Notes: generated by a model not told the origin, from the sequence alone. A DNA stretch of 64,000 nucleotides from Roseovarius confluentis (GCF_002917925.1 NZ_PPFE01000001.1:248001-312000); one strand, 5' to 3'; numbered from the stretch's first letter, positions 19,133 to 28,363 are shown. Made by a program: numbers and translations.

Positions 19133-19876
19133 ATGAACACCCCTTTCGACGAAGATCCCCCGCCCCCGCCCAAGAAACCCGGACGGTTCGCGGGGCTGCG
19201 CGCCAGCTTTCTGACCGGCATCGTGGTGATTGCGCCGGTTGTTCTGACCATCTGGTTGATCTGGACGCTGGTCGGCTGGGTCGACGGGTTCGTTCTGCCG
19301 TTTGTCCCGGACATCTATCAGCCGGAATACCTGATCAACCGCTTCGTTCTGGGCAACACGCGCCCCGACGATGCCGACTGGGTCCACTTCAACATTCGCG
19401 GCGTGGGCGTGATCGTCTTTCTCGTGTTCACGCTTTTCGTGGGCTGGGTCGCCAAGGGCCTGATCGGCCGCTCGCTCATCCGCTACGGCGAAAGCCTGGT
19501 GGACCGGATGCCGGTCGTCCGCTCGATCTATTCCGGGGTCAAGCAGATCGCCGAGACGGTCTTTGCCCAATCCGAACGCAGCTTCGAAAAGGCCTGCCTC
19601 ATCCAGTACCCGCGCAAGGGCATCTGGGCCGTCGGCTTCATCTCGACCCAGGCCAAGGGCGAGGTCGCCGAAAAGGCGCAGATATCAGAGGACATGCTCA
19701 GCGTCTTCGTGCCCACGACACCGAACCCGACCTCGGGCTTCCTGCTGTTCTTTCCACGCTCCGACGTGATCGAGCTGGACATGTCGATCGAGGACGCGGC
19801 CAAGCTGGTGATCTCCGCCGGGCTGGTTTATCCGGGGCAGAATGGCAAGGTGGTCCAGCCCGACAGTGAGCACTGA
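19133..19876 (+). CDS. DUF502 family membrane protein
   Basis: A 247-residue protein with a Pro-rich cytoplasmic N-terminus, then two membrane helices (about residues 22-50 and 85-110). The soluble domain is typical of DUF502: MPVVRSIYSGVKQIAETVF, YPRKGIWAVGFIS and VFVPTTPNPTSGFLLFFP. The family is widespread in Proteobacteria but its role is not known. It is 63 bp after psuG in the same direction and may be co-transcribed. A dispersed 11-bp-unit element follows its stop. Confidence 0.88.
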   Translation: MNTPFDEDPPPPPKKPGRFAGLRASFLTGIVVIAPVVLTIWLIWTLVGWVDGFVLPFVPDIYQPEYLINRFVLGNTRPDDADWVHFNIRGVGVIVFLVFTLFVGWVAKGLIGRSLIRYGESLVDRMPVVRSIYSGVKQIAETVFAQSERSFEKACLIQYPRKGIWAVGFISTQAKGEVAEKAQISEDMLSVFVPTTPNPTSGFLLFFPRSDVIELDMSIEDAAKLVISAGLVYPGQNGKVVQPDSEH

Positions 19877-19936
19877 AATGGTTACCGGCCGGTAAATGCG
19901 GCAACCGGTCTCTTGATCAGCGCCGAGCGGGATTTT

Positions 19937-20009
19937 CGCACCGTCGCAATACCACTGGAATACCGACGCGATACCGACGTTCGGTTTTGGCCTGTCCGGC
20001 GCCGTTAAC
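19937..20009 (+). repeat. Intergenic element with three 11-bp phased units, copy B
   Basis: Three consecutive 11-mers, AATACCACTGG, AATACCGACGC and GATACCGACGT, follow GCACCGTCGC and precede a GGTTTT...GCCGTTAAC tail. A close relative lies on the minus strand at 32581-32651. Both sit between convergent genes, here DUF502 and the patatin-like lipase. The 11-bp period equals about one helix turn and suggests a protein-binding array. Confidence 0.65.
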
Positions 20010-20023
20010 CATGCGGCGGCGAC

Positions 20024-21043
20024 TCAGCCGAACATCGCCTCCAGATCGACCGTATCGCGCGTACCGACAGCCTCGAAATCCGTCTCCAGGAACCGCTCTG
20101 CCGCCGCCCGTCCGGCCCGTTTCAGCCGGTCCAGCAACAGCGGGCTCGGCACCAGTTTCGTGGCCACCGACAGCTCCCGCATCAGGTCGTCATCGGCGAT
20201 CATGTGCACCCTGACCCGCTTCATCGCACCCTCCGCGATGGTGCCGGCATCGATCAGGCCCTGCACGAAATGAACCGCCCGCAACTCCCGCAGAAGCGCG
20301 GCGTTAAAGCTGATCTCGTTGATCCGGTTCTGGATCTCCTGCGGCGATTTCGGTACCTCGTCGCGCACCAGCGGGTTGATGTTGACGACCACGATGTCGT
20401 CCGGCAACTCATTGCGGTATAACGGAAATAGTGCAGGATTCCCGCTGTACCCCCCGTCCCAGTAATGCGCGCCGTCAATCTCGACCGCCTGGAACAGCGT
20501 CGGCAGACAGGCCGAGGCCAGCAGGCTGTCCGACGTGATCGCATCGCCCTCGAACACCCGGATCTTGCCGGTATGCACGTTGGTGGCGCCGACAAAGAAT
20601 TGCGGCTCGCAGATCTTGCAGACCTTGTCATAGGCGAACTTGTCCACCACCCGCCGCAAAGGGTTCACGTAGAACGGACCATAGGCATAGGGCGAGATGG
20701 CCCGGCTGGCCGCGTCGGCCAGCGTATAGGCCGGCGACAGTTCCAGCACGTCGCTGAACGTGCCGATCCCGGGCAACCGGCCCGCCATCCACGCGGGCAG
20801 GCGAAAATCCTCCACCGCGCCCATCTGCGCCCAAAGCCAATCAAGGTTCTCGCGCGCCCCCTCCCGGCCTCCGGCCAACAGGCCGGCCTTCAGCGCCGCC
20901 CCGTTCAACGCCCCGGCTGACGTGCCGGAAATGCCTGCGATCTCAATCGCTTCCTCCTCCAGAAGTCGGTCCAGAACACCCCAGGTAAACGCCCCGTGGG
21001 CGCCCCCGCCCTGCAATGCCAGATTGATCCGTTTGCCACCCAA
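20024..21043 (-). CDS. Patatin-like phospholipase
   Basis: A lipid acyl hydrolase with a Ser-Asp dyad. The oxyanion loop is LQGGGAHGAF, the nucleophile elbow is GISGTSAGALNG and the catalytic Asp lies in YWDGGYSGNP. About 339 residues. I prefer the TTG at 21043, with an AGAAGAG-type site upstream. The ATG 24 bp earlier lies inside a dispersed repeat and has no ribosome-binding site. It is downstream of bdhA in the same direction. That pairing hints at storage-polymer or membrane-lipid turnover, but the substrate is not shown. Confidence 0.85.
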   Translation of the reverse strand: MGGKRINLALQGGGAHGAFTWGVLDRLLEEEAIEIAGISGTSAGALNGAALKAGLLAGGREGARENLDWLWAQMGAVEDFRLPAWMAGRLPGIGTFSDVLELSPAYTLADAASRAISPYAYGPFYVNPLRRVVDKFAYDKVCKICEPQFFVGATNVHTGKIRVFEGDAITSDSLLASACLPTLFQAVEIDGAHYWDGGYSGNPALFPLYRNELPDDIVVVNINPLVRDEVPKSPQEIQNRINEISFNAALLRELRAVHFVQGLIDAGTIAEGAMKRVRVHMIADDDLMRELSVATKLVPSPLLLDRLKRAGRAAAERFLETDFEAVGTRDTVDLEAMFG

Positions 21044-21058
21044 GTCACACGCTCTTCT

Positions 21059-21105
21059 TCTGGCCATAAATATCCCGGGGAGCCCGAGGGGCTGGCCCCT
21101 CGGCC
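21059..21105. repeat. Dispersed GC-palindrome repeat element, copy 2
   Basis: TTCTGGCCATAAATATCCC leads into the palindrome CCGAGGGGCTGGCCCCTCGG (about 21083-21103). It matches the core and the second palindrome of the copy at 11971. It fills the spacer between bdhA and the patatin-like gene, just past the bdhA stop. Confidence 0.7.
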
Positions 21106-21112
21106 CGTCCTG

Positions 21113-21886
21113 TCACAGCGCCGTCCAGCCGCCATCGACACTGATCGTCGTGCCGGTGATCTGCTCTGCGGAAGAGGAACACAAAAAGACCGTCGTCCCG
21201 CCCATCTGCTCCACCGTCGCCATCTGCTTGGACGGCTGGCGTTCCAGGATCACCTCGCGGATCACCTCGTCGCGGCCCATGCCGTATTTTTCCATCGTGT
21301 CCGGGATCTGCTTTTCCACCAGCGGCGTCATCACGTAGCCGGGGCAGATCGCGTTGCAGGTGATCGGCTCTTCCGCCGTCTCCAGCGCCGTCACTTTGGT
21401 CAGCCCCACGATCCCGTGCTTGGCCGCCACATAGGCCGATTTGAACGGGCTCGCGGTCAGGCCATGGGCGCTGGCGATGTTGATTATTCGGCCCCAACCC
21501 CGTTCGCGCATCACCGGCAGCGCGGCGGCGGTGGTGTGAAAGGCCGAGCTCAGGTTCACCGCGATGATCTGGTCCCATTTCTCGACCGGGAAGTCCGGGA
21601 TGCCCGCCACGTGCTGCACGCCCGCATTGTTCACCAAGATGTCACAACCTCCGGCCTCCTCGATCAGCCTGCGGCAGGCCTCGGGGTCGCTCATGTCCGC
21701 GGCGATGAATTCCACCTCCGCCCCGGTGTCTTTACGAATTCTTTCCGCGATTTCGTAATTCTCGTCCCGCGCGGCCCGCCCGTTCAGCACGACACGCGCT
21801 CCTGCCTCGGCCAGAGAAGTGGCGATTCCAAGACCGATTCCCGAGGTCGATCCGGTGACGATTGCGGTTTTTCCGGCGAGAGACAT
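21113..21886 (-). CDS. bdhA: D-3-hydroxybutyrate dehydrogenase
   Basis: This short-chain dehydrogenase oxidises 3-hydroxybutyrate to acetoacetate with NAD. The cofactor motif is TGSTSGIGLGIA, followed by NNAGVQHVA. The active site holds Ser (IASAHG) and SAYVAAKHG (Tyr-x3-Lys). The C-terminal part, VEKQIPDT plus ILERQPSKQMATVEQMG, is characteristic of the 3-hydroxybutyrate group. Normal length (257 residues). It would use the monomer from polyhydroxybutyrate, a common reserve in this order. Confidence 0.92.
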   Translation of the reverse strand: MSLAGKTAIVTGSTSGIGLGIATSLAEAGARVVLNGRAARDENYEIAERIRKDTGAEVEFIAADMSDPEACRRLIEEAGGCDILVNNAGVQHVAGIPDFPVEKWDQIIAVNLSSAFHTTAAALPVMRERGWGRIINIASAHGLTASPFKSAYVAAKHGIVGLTKVTALETAEEPITCNAICPGYVMTPLVEKQIPDTMEKYGMGRDEVIREVILERQPSKQMATVEQMGGTTVFLCSSSAEQITGTTISVDGGWTAL

Positions 21887-22018
21887 GAGACAGCACCCTT
21901 TTGTTAACTTGCTCGTCAGACCTAGCGCGTTTCGCGGGCCGTTGAAAACCTGCCATACACGGGTTTTGGCGCATATGGGCGCATGTTGGTCATGTTGAGA
22001 AAAAACTGCCGATCGCGT

Positions 22019-22100
22019 AAAAAAAACGCCGGCACAAGGCCGGCGTTAAGTTATTGAGGCAGGTTTCATACAGGCAAGAAACCTATCGAGCAGTGACACC
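22019..22100 (-). ncRNA. Candidate small RNA with intrinsic terminator (minus strand)
   Basis: Read on the minus strand, an AGGTTTC/GAAACCT hairpin (22084-22061) is followed by a short linker. A perfect 9-bp stem, AACGCCGGC/GCCGGCGTT (22047-22025), then leads into a run of eight T. This is a textbook terminator, yet no minus-strand gene lies upstream of it: the next gene to the right (22210) is on the plus strand. The 5' end is not defined. Confidence 0.35.
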
Positions 22101-22138
22101 TTTATACGCAATTCACCGTGATGATCCAAGCTAAAAGT

Positions 22139-22167
22139 TTGAAAAGACGTAAATCCGCCTTTAACCT
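22139..22167 (+). promoter_or_regulatory. Possible promoter of the peptide-binding protein gene
   Basis: TTGAAA at 22139 and TAACCT at 22162 are separated by 17 bp. Start of transcription would fall near 22174, about 35 bp before the ATG at 22210. Confidence 0.45.
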
Positions 22168-22209
22168 CGTTGGTCAGACAAACAAGGCCCGAGCAGGATT
22201 GTTGCCCAA

Positions 22210-24042
22210 ATGGGATTAGATTTTTTCCACCGCGCGCTGCACGCAGTCGCGATTCTTGGCGCCGGTTTAGCGGCCGCGCCCGGCATGGCCGAGCCGTCGC
22301 ATGGCATAGCTATGTACGGCGACCCCGCCCTGCCACCAGATTTCGTGTCCCTACCCTACGCCAACCCCGATGCGCCCAAGGGCGGTCGGCTGGTCAGCGG
22401 CAATGTCGGCAGCTTCGACAGCCTCAATCCATTCGTCCAGAAAGGCGAACCGCCCTGGCAGTTGCGCCACCTCACGCACGAGTCGCTGATGGGCCGCTCC
22501 TATGACGAGCCGTTCTCGCTTTACGGCCTTCTGGCCGAATCGGTCGAAACGGGTCCCGACCGTGAATGGGTCGAATTCACCCTGCGCGAAGAGGCCGAAT
22601 TTTCCGACGGCACCCCCGTCACGGTCGACGACGTGATCTGGTCCTACCAGACCATTGGCACCGAAGGTCACGGTCGCTATCGCGGCTTCTGGCAGAAGGT
22701 CGAAAAGATCGAGGCCACAGGCCCGCGCAGCGTCCGGCTGACCTTCAACACAGAGGACCGCGAATTGGCCCTCATTGCCGGTCTGCGACCGATCCTTAAA
22801 AAGGCCCAGTGGGAAGGCAAGGATTTCTCCGAGGCCGCGCTGGCCGACGTGCCCATCGGTTCGGCGCCTTACGTGGTCGCGGACTATGAAGTCGGGCGGC
22901 ATGTGACGCTGAAGCGCAACCCGGAGTACTGGGGCAATGACTTGCCTTTTCGGCGTGGCACCAACAATTTCGACGAGATCCGCATCGAGTTCTACGGCGA
23001 CGATGCCGTTCTGAAAGAAGCGTTCAAGGCGCAAGCGATCTCTTACGTTCGCGAACTGAACGCCGAGAAATGGGCGACGCAATACGACTTTCCGGCCGTG
23101 CAGTCCGGGGATGTCACCTTGTCGGAAATCCCGCACGGCAAGCCCTCGGGCATGACCGGCTTCGTGTTCAACACCCGCCGCGCGCCGCTCGACGATTGGC
23201 GCGTGCGCGAGGCGCTGATCCTCGCCTTCAATTTCGAATATATCAACGACACGCTGACCGGCGGACGGCAGCCGCGCATCACTTCCTACTTTTCGGGCTC
23301 CGAACTGGGTATGCGTGACGGCCCCGCAACGGGCCGCGTGCGCGCATTGCTGGAACCTTACGCCGATACGCTTCTGCCCGGGGCTTTGGAGGGCTACACG
23401 GTGCCCCACGGCGACGGCACCAAGCGCAACCGCGGCAATATCCGCAAGGCGATGAACCTGCTGAACGAAGCCGGGTGGACCGTCGAAGAGGGTGAGTTGC
23501 GCAATGCCGAGGGCGCGCCATTGGAGCTGACCGTACTTTTGCGTCAGGACGGGCTGCTGCAGCAGGCCGTGACCTACATGGAGATCTACGCCCAGGCGCT
23601 GGAGCGTCTCGGCATCGACCTGACCGTTGAGACCACCGATCCCGCGCAGTACAACGAGCGCGAGCAGAATTTCGATTTCGACCTCACCTTCTTTCGCCGC
23701 GCGTTCTCGCTCAGCCCCGGCAACGAGCAGATATATTACTGGGGCGCCGAGTACGCCGACATCCCCGGCAGCCGCAACGTGATGGGCATGAAGTCCCCCG
23801 CCGCCGAGGCGATGATCGACACTATGCTGAACGCCACCAGCCGCGAAGACTTTGTCGCCGCTGTGCGCGCGCTGGACAGGGTGTTGATTTCAGGTCGCTA
23901 TGTCATCCCGATCCACGAGTATGCCGTCGGCAGGATTGCGCATCTCAGCCACTTGAAATACCCTTCCGACCGACTGCCGGTCTACGGGGACGGGATCTGG
24001 TTCCTGCCCGAGGTCTGGTGGTCCGAGGCAAGTGAACAATAA
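22210..24042 (+). CDS. ABC transporter substrate-binding protein, peptide/oligopeptide type
   Basis: A periplasmic family 5 solute-binding protein of 610 residues with an N-terminal signal peptide (cleavage likely after GMA near residue 27). It resembles YejA/OppA-type proteins: PYANPDAPKGGRLVSGN, the SBP_bac_5 body with FSDGTPVTVDDVIWSYQ, and RNPEYWGNDLPFRRG. The likely cargo is a short peptide or peptide-like compound. No permease or ATPase gene follows. Instead an entericidin-like gene is 29 bp downstream, so transporter partners must be elsewhere. A sigma-70-like promoter is visible upstream. Confidence 0.9.
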   Translation: MGLDFFHRALHAVAILGAGLAAAPGMAEPSHGIAMYGDPALPPDFVSLPYANPDAPKGGRLVSGNVGSFDSLNPFVQKGEPPWQLRHLTHESLMGRSYDEPFSLYGLLAESVETGPDREWVEFTLREEAEFSDGTPVTVDDVIWSYQTIGTEGHGRYRGFWQKVEKIEATGPRSVRLTFNTEDRELALIAGLRPILKKAQWEGKDFSEAALADVPIGSAPYVVADYEVGRHVTLKRNPEYWGNDLPFRRGTNNFDEIRIEFYGDDAVLKEAFKAQAISYVRELNAEKWATQYDFPAVQSGDVTLSEIPHGKPSGMTGFVFNTRRAPLDDWRVREALILAFNFEYINDTLTGGRQPRITSYFSGSELGMRDGPATGRVRALLEPYADTLLPGALEGYTVPHGDGTKRNRGNIRKAMNLLNEAGWTVEEGELRNAEGAPLELTVLLRQDGLLQQAVTYMEIYAQALERLGIDLTVETTDPAQYNEREQNFDFDLTFFRRAFSLSPGNEQIYYWGAEYADIPGSRNVMGMKSPAAEAMIDTMLNATSREDFVAAVRALDRVLISGRYVIPIHEYAVGRIAHLSHLKYPSDRLPVYGDGIWFLPEVWWSEASEQ

Positions 24043-24071
24043 AAAACGACAGTAACAATCGAGCAGGTATC

Positions 24072-24188
24072 ATGAGGAAAATCGCTGTTTTCGCGCTGAT
24101 CGCCGCAGCCCTGTCTGGCTGCGCCACGATCGAAGGTGTCGGCCGGGATATTTCCGGCGCGTCGCGCGGCGTTCAAAGCTGGTTCTGA
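24072..24188 (+). CDS. Small entericidin-like lipoprotein
   Basis: A 38-residue protein. It starts MRKIAVFALIAAAL, has a lipobox (LSGC) whose Cys would be lipidated, and continues with ATIEGVGRDISGASRGVQSWF. This fits the entericidin EcnA/B family of tiny membrane lipoproteins. AGCAGG upstream may be its ribosome-binding site. It lies 29 bp after the peptide-binding protein gene and before a bidirectional terminator, so it may share that transcript. No antitoxin-like partner gene is adjacent. Confidence 0.8.
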   Translation: MRKIAVFALIAAALSGCATIEGVGRDISGASRGVQSWF

Positions 24189-24282
24189 GGCCGCGCTAAA
24201 GCTGCCAGGCAGAACCTTTTCACGTCTTCGGTCACGAAGGCGAATGCGTTTTTGCGCGCGCGTTCACGGTGCTCCGCGAAAA

Positions 24283-24308
24283 AAGGCCGACGCGAATGCG
24301 CCGGCCTT
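24283..24308. terminator. Bidirectional terminator between the entericidin gene and DAHP synthase
   Basis: AAGGCCG and CGGCCTT pair around a 12-bp loop. A runs precede and T-rich sequence follows, so it can terminate both convergent transcripts. Confidence 0.75.
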
Positions 24309-24329
24309 TTCCTTTTCTTTTCAATCGCT

Positions 24330-25700
24330 TCAGCTGACTTTCTGAGCCGCCCGGCTTTCGCGCAGGTCCGACAGTTCCTGCGCCACGAGGAAGGCCAGCT
24401 CAAGCGCCTGAGAGGCGTTCAGCCGCGGATCGCAGGCCGTGTGGTAACGGTCCGACAGGTCCTCTTCGGTCACCGCCCGCACGCCGCCGGTGCACTCGGT
24501 CACGTCCTGACCTGTCATCTCGAAATGCACGCCGCCGGGGATGGTGCCCTCGGCCCGGTGCACGCCGAAAAATTCCTGCACTTCGCGCAGCACGCTGTCG
24601 AAGGGGCGCGTCTTGTAGCCCGAGGCCGACTTGATAGTATTGCCATGCATCGGGTCGCAGACCCAGGTCACGTTGGCCCCCTCTTCGCGAACAGTCTTGA
24701 TAAGACGTGGCAGGTGTTCGCCCGCCTTGCCCGCACCGAAGCGTGCGATCAGCGTCAGACGCCCGGCCTCGTTTTCCGGGTTCAGCGTCGCCATCAGCTT
24801 TTTCAGGTCATCCGTTTCCATCGTCGGGCCGCATTTCAGGCCGATCGGGTTCAGCACGCCGCGCAGGAATTCAACATGTGCGCCGTCCGGCTGCCGCGTG
24901 CGGTCGCCGATCCAAAGCATGTGCCCCGACCCCGCCAGCCAGTTGCCCGAGGTCGAGTCCACGCGCGCCAGCGCCTCTTCGTATTCCAGCAGCAGGCTTT
25001 CGTGCGAGGTATAGAAATCGACCGAGTGCAGCGTCGGAGCGCTGGCGCTGTCGACGCCCGCCGCACGCATGAAGTCCAGCGTGTCGGAAATGCGCGACGC
25101 CATCTCGCGGTAGCGTTCCGCCTTTTCGCCGTCGGTAAAGCCCAGCGTCCAAGCATGCACCTGGTTCACGTCGGCATAACCCCCGGTTGAAAAAGCCCGC
25201 AGGAGGTTCAGCGTGGCGGCCGCCTGCGTGTAGGCCTGCAGCATCTTGTTCGGATCGGGGATCCGTGCCTCCGGCGTGAAGGCCAGCTCGTTGATGATGT
25301 CGCCGCGGTAGCTGGGCAATTCCATGCCATCGACCACCTCGGTCGGTGCCGAGCGCGGCTTGGCGAACTGACCGGCCATGCGTCCGACCTTGATCACCGG
25401 CACCTTGGCACCGTAAGTCAGCACCATCGCCATCTGCAGCATCACCTTGAACGTGTCGCGGATCGCGTCGGCCGAGAATTGGTCGAACGCTTCTGCACAA
25501 TCACCGCCCTGCAACAGGAACGCTTCGCCCCGCGATGCTGCGCCGAGCTCTTTCTTCAGGCGTCGTGCTTCGCCGGCAAACACCAGAGGCGGATACTTGG
25601 ACAGCTTCGACTCCACCGCTTGCAGCGCCTCTGCATCGGTGTAATCGGGCATTTGGATCCGCGGCTTGCTGCGCCAGTCCGATTTCTGCCAATCGCTCAT
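24330..25700 (-). CDS. aroG: 3-deoxy-7-phosphoheptulonate synthase, class II
   Basis: This enzyme joins phosphoenolpyruvate and erythrose 4-phosphate in the first step of the shikimate pathway. The 456-residue protein belongs to class II (plant-type). Characteristic segments are [39 protein letters not shown] and [10 protein letters not shown], the last with metal- and substrate-binding residues. It lies apart from aroQ. Terminators bound its 3' end, and it is divergent from the GlxA-type regulator. Confidence 0.95.
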   Translation of the reverse strand: MSDWQKSDWRSKPRIQMPDYTDAEALQAVESKLSKYPPLVFAGEARRLKKELGAASRGEAFLLQGGDCAEAFDQFSADAIRDTFKVMLQMAMVLTYGAKVPVIKVGRMAGQFAKPRSAPTEVVDGMELPSYRGDIINELAFTPEARIPDPNKMLQAYTQAAATLNLLRAFSTGGYADVNQVHAWTLGFTDGEKAERYREMASRISDTLDFMRAAGVDSASAPTLHSVDFYTSHESLLLEYEEALARVDSTSGNWLAGSGHMLWIGDRTRQPDGAHVEFLRGVLNPIGLKCGPTMETDDLKKLMATLNPENEAGRLTLIARFGAGKAGEHLPRLIKTVREEGANVTWVCDPMHGNTIKSASGYKTRPFDSVLREVQEFFGVHRAEGTIPGGVHFEMTGQDVTECTGGVRAVTEEDLSDRYHTACDPRLNASQALELAFLVAQELSDLRESRAAQKVS

Positions 25701-25869
25701 CGTTCTTCTCCGCTCATCGAATTACGAGACCCGTCTATACTAAAGCAGGCCGGACGACACCATACGAGTTCGACAGAATATGTCGGAAATTGACCGCCGG
25801 TGCTCTTGCCAACCTCGCGGTTTTCGTGGAACAGCTATCCGATAGGCCATTGCGCAGGGAGTAGAGAAC

Positions 25870-26877
25870 ATGCGCACGGAAGCGACCAAAACAAGCGCTG
25901 GCCCCACGTCCGGGCCAAAACGTTTCGTTTTCGTATTGCTGGAGAATTTCTCGCTGCTGAGCTTTGCCTCGGCGCTTGATTGTTTGCGTATCGCCAATCG
26001 CATGGCCGGCGAGACCCTGTACGAATGGGTTATGGCGGGTGACTCCGACGACGAGGAGACCGTATCCTGCTCGGCAGGAACGCGGTTCAAGGTCGATATC
26101 GGGCTTGAGGAGTTGCGCCGCGAGGACGTCGTCCTTTTGTGTGGCGGTGCCAACATCCAGACAGCGGCTACCAAGAAAATGCTGAACTGGCTGCGCCGCG
26201 AAGCGCGCCGGGGCCCGCGGATCGGCGGGCTTTGCACGGCGTCCTATATCATGGCCAAGGCCGGGCTGCTGGATGGCAAGCGCGCGACGATCCACTGGGA
26301 AAACCACGACAGCTTTACCGAGGAATTCGACGAGGTGGAACTGACGAAGTCCGTCTTCGTGGTCGACGGAAACCGCATGTCGACGGCCGGTGGCACCTCG
26401 TCCATCGACCTGATGCTGAAACTCATCGCCGACGACCATGGCGAGCAGTTGGCCAACGCAGTGGCCGACCAGATGATCTATTCCTCGATCCGCACCGACC
26501 AGGACACGCAGCGGCTGTCCGTGCCCACGCGCATCGGGGTCCGGCATCCCAAGCTCAGCCAGGTCATCCAGATGATGGAGAGCAATATCGAGGAGCCGAT
26601 CAGCCCCGCGATATTGGCCAAGCAGGTGGCCATGTCCACGCGGCAGCTGGAGCGGCTGTTCCGGCGTTATCTGAACCGTTCGCCGAAGCGCTACTACATG
26701 GAACTGCGCCTGCAAAAAGCCCGCAACCTGCTGATGCAGACCGACATGACAGTGATCAACGTGGCCCTTGCCTGTGGCTTTGCCTCGCCGTCGCATTTCT
26801 CGAAATGCTACCGTTCGCATTACAACACCACGCCCTACCGCGAGCGTGGCAGCCAGGCGGCAAGGCTGTCTGTCTAG
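25870..26877 (+). CDS. GlxA/GbdR-type AraC-family regulator
   Basis: The N-terminal DJ-1/PfpI (class I glutamine amidotransferase-like) domain spans about residues 18-195, with LCTASYIMAKAGLLDG and its Cys. A C-terminal AraC helix-turn-helix spans about 220-320 (AKQVAMSTRQLERLFRRYL, RLQKARNLLMQTDM, CGFASPSHFSKCYR). This fusion is shared with GbdR, the glycine-betaine regulator, and with ArgR and CdhR, so it likely senses a quaternary amine or amino acid. Betaine catabolism genes are not adjacent. The MttB-family gene at 44.7 kb is a conceivable target. Confidence 0.85.
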   Translation: MRTEATKTSAGPTSGPKRFVFVLLENFSLLSFASALDCLRIANRMAGETLYEWVMAGDSDDEETVSCSAGTRFKVDIGLEELRREDVVLLCGGANIQTAATKKMLNWLRREARRGPRIGGLCTASYIMAKAGLLDGKRATIHWENHDSFTEEFDEVELTKSVFVVDGNRMSTAGGTSSIDLMLKLIADDHGEQLANAVADQMIYSSIRTDQDTQRLSVPTRIGVRHPKLSQVIQMMESNIEEPISPAILAKQVAMSTRQLERLFRRYLNRSPKRYYMELRLQKARNLLMQTDMTVINVALACGFASPSHFSKCYRSHYNTTPYRERGSQAARLSV

Positions 26878-26915
26878 TTCACGCGCCTCGGGTGTAACCG
26901 CCCTGCCCCGGTGGC

Positions 26916-27344
26916 TCAGAATTCGCCCAGCAGAACAATGGGATCGGTGTTGAACTTGAAGTTGACGGCGACCACGGCGTCTGGCCGTGTATGAAACAGC
27001 ACCAAGGCGTAGATGTAATTGATTCCGCTGTAGTAGACGTACATCTCGCGCGTCCAATGATCGCCCAGCTTTTCGGATTTCATGACTTCGACCGTATCCA
27101 GCGGCTTGGGAAAGAGCGCTTTCACCTGTGCCTCGAGGCTTTGCAATTCGTCGGCCGTCATCTCGTCGGACGCACCGAACGCGCGCATCAGCATGACGAT
27201 GTTCTGGTTCATCATGCCGTCATCCATGATGCTGCGCATGTGGTCATAATCCCGAAAGACAGACTCGGGGTTCTCTTGTGCAGCAGAGGGAGCCGCCAAG
27301 TTGATCGTCACGATGGCAAGCAGGGCGGCGAAATATCTGGACAT
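26916..27344 (-). CDS. Exported hypothetical protein
   Basis: 142 residues with a clear signal peptide (AALLAIVTINLAAPSAAQ). The mature domain is about 120 residues with EVMKSEKLGDHWTREMYVYY and IYALVLFHTRPDAVVAVNFK. The fold looks alpha+beta, possibly related to small periplasmic proteins, but I recognise no family. It is convergent with the GlxA-type gene, 38 bp apart. Confidence 0.7.
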   Translation of the reverse strand: MSRYFAALLAIVTINLAAPSAAQENPESVFRDYDHMRSIMDDGMMNQNIVMLMRAFGASDEMTADELQSLEAQVKALFPKPLDTVEVMKSEKLGDHWTREMYVYYSGINYIYALVLFHTRPDAVVAVNFKFNTDPIVLLGEF

Positions 27345-27906
27345 GCTTCTAATCCCAATATTCCCAAAACGATATCGCAGTCAGGTTGCCATGAACGGTC
27401 CTGATTGCCTAGAGGTCGCGGTCCTACACGGCTGACGCCCTGCGCTAAGGTCTTCTGTGGAGGCTGCCCGTCGAAACTGGGTCAAAATGAGGCGCGTGGG
27501 TTCAAATTTCTGCTCACTTTGGGCGCTTGCGTCGCGGTGCTTGTATCGTAGCTCGGCGCACCGGCCTTTTTTCAAAGGCGCTACGCTTGATCAGGCAGAC
27601 TGAGCATATCCGCTGACAACGCAAAATTTGCTAAAATTGATTCGTGCAATGTGACAATCAGATGGCATTTGCGTGGTCCGACCCGGTTTGACTGTTTCGC
27701 TCTACTCAACGGTTTTCGACATGCGGCTCCATTGAAATCTCGGCATCACAGAAAGGGGCATAAATTTGGCCCTAGAAAAGGTTAACATCCCGCTTTTGCC
27801 CCATTTGCCACATTTCCGCCCCATTTCAGACCCACCTTCATCCTCGTCGATGCGTGCCGAAGCTGCTTTCGAAACGCGGCAACTTCGAAAGACCGAGACA
27901 ATACCA
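27345..27906. other. 562-bp intergenic region before the pilin-like pair
   Basis: This region is AT-richer than its surroundings, and open frames here are short and unconvincing. Two direct GCCCCATTT repeats (27798 and 27818) are spaced 20 bp, with a shorter CACATTT between them. They lie about 80-110 bp before the first pilin-like gene and could be a regulator site. I see no tRNA or clear terminator. Confidence 0.4.
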
Positions 27907-28113
27907 ATGGCCCGAAGCCGAATGCTGGACCACCTGAGAAACTTTCTGACCGACGACACCGGCGTGGTGAGCGTTGACTGGATCGTTCTTGGATTCAGCG
28001 TGATCTGCCTTGGATGCCTGACGGTCGGCACGGCCCGGGACGGAACCTTTGGCCTTGCCGACTCGATCAAGACGTCGGTCGAAACGAAGACAGTCGAGGG
28101 TGTTGACCCCTGA
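27907..28113 (+). CDS. Small Flp-pilin-like protein 1
   Basis: 68 residues. A short charged N-terminus (RNFLTDDTG) is followed by VVSVDWIVLGFSVICLG, one hydrophobic helix, then a polar tail. The layout matches Flp/Tad class IVb pilins, where a prepilin peptidase cuts after Gly. The usual E-Y pair (VEY) is replaced by D-W (VDW). The start could also be the in-frame Met at 27922. It is 64 bp before a paralogue. No tad assembly genes or prepilin peptidase are in the window. Confidence 0.7.
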   Translation: MARSRMLDHLRNFLTDDTGVVSVDWIVLGFSVICLGCLTVGTARDGTFGLADSIKTSVETKTVEGVDP

Positions 28114-28177
28114 ACCTTAACTTTCGCCGGCAACGCCAAGGGCACCGGCTCCGCAACCAACTAGGAAAGACACTGCC

Positions 28178-28363
28178 ATGTTTTCCGCACTCCAGAAATT
28201 CATCGCCGAAGAAGACGGCGCCGTGACCGTGGACTGGGTCGTGATGGCGGCGGCCGTCACCTGGCTTTGCCTGGGCGCACTGCAAACCGCACAAGGCGGG
28301 GTTAACAATCTGGCGTCGGCGTTAGAGCAAGGCATCTCGGTCAAGTCCGTCGAAGATCAATGA
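28178..28363 (+). CDS. Small Flp-pilin-like protein 2
   Basis: 61 residues: MFSALQKFIAEEDG, then AVTVDWVVMAAAVTWLCLGA and a tail ending in KSVEDQ. It is clearly paralogous to the preceding gene, sharing the DG/xVxVDWxV processing region and the KSVE/KTVE ending. The same D-W replaces E-Y. It is probably processed and placed in the membrane or a filament. A ribosome-binding site (AGGAAAG) precedes the ATG. Confidence 0.7.
   Translation: MFSALQKFIAEEDGAVTVDWVVMAAAVTWLCLGALQTAQGGVNNLASALEQGISVKSVEDQ

Noticed and set aside
27345..27906. A tRNA suggested by GGTTCAAAT near 27500
   Set aside because: No matching T-arm, acceptor stem or anticodon arm can be drawn around it.
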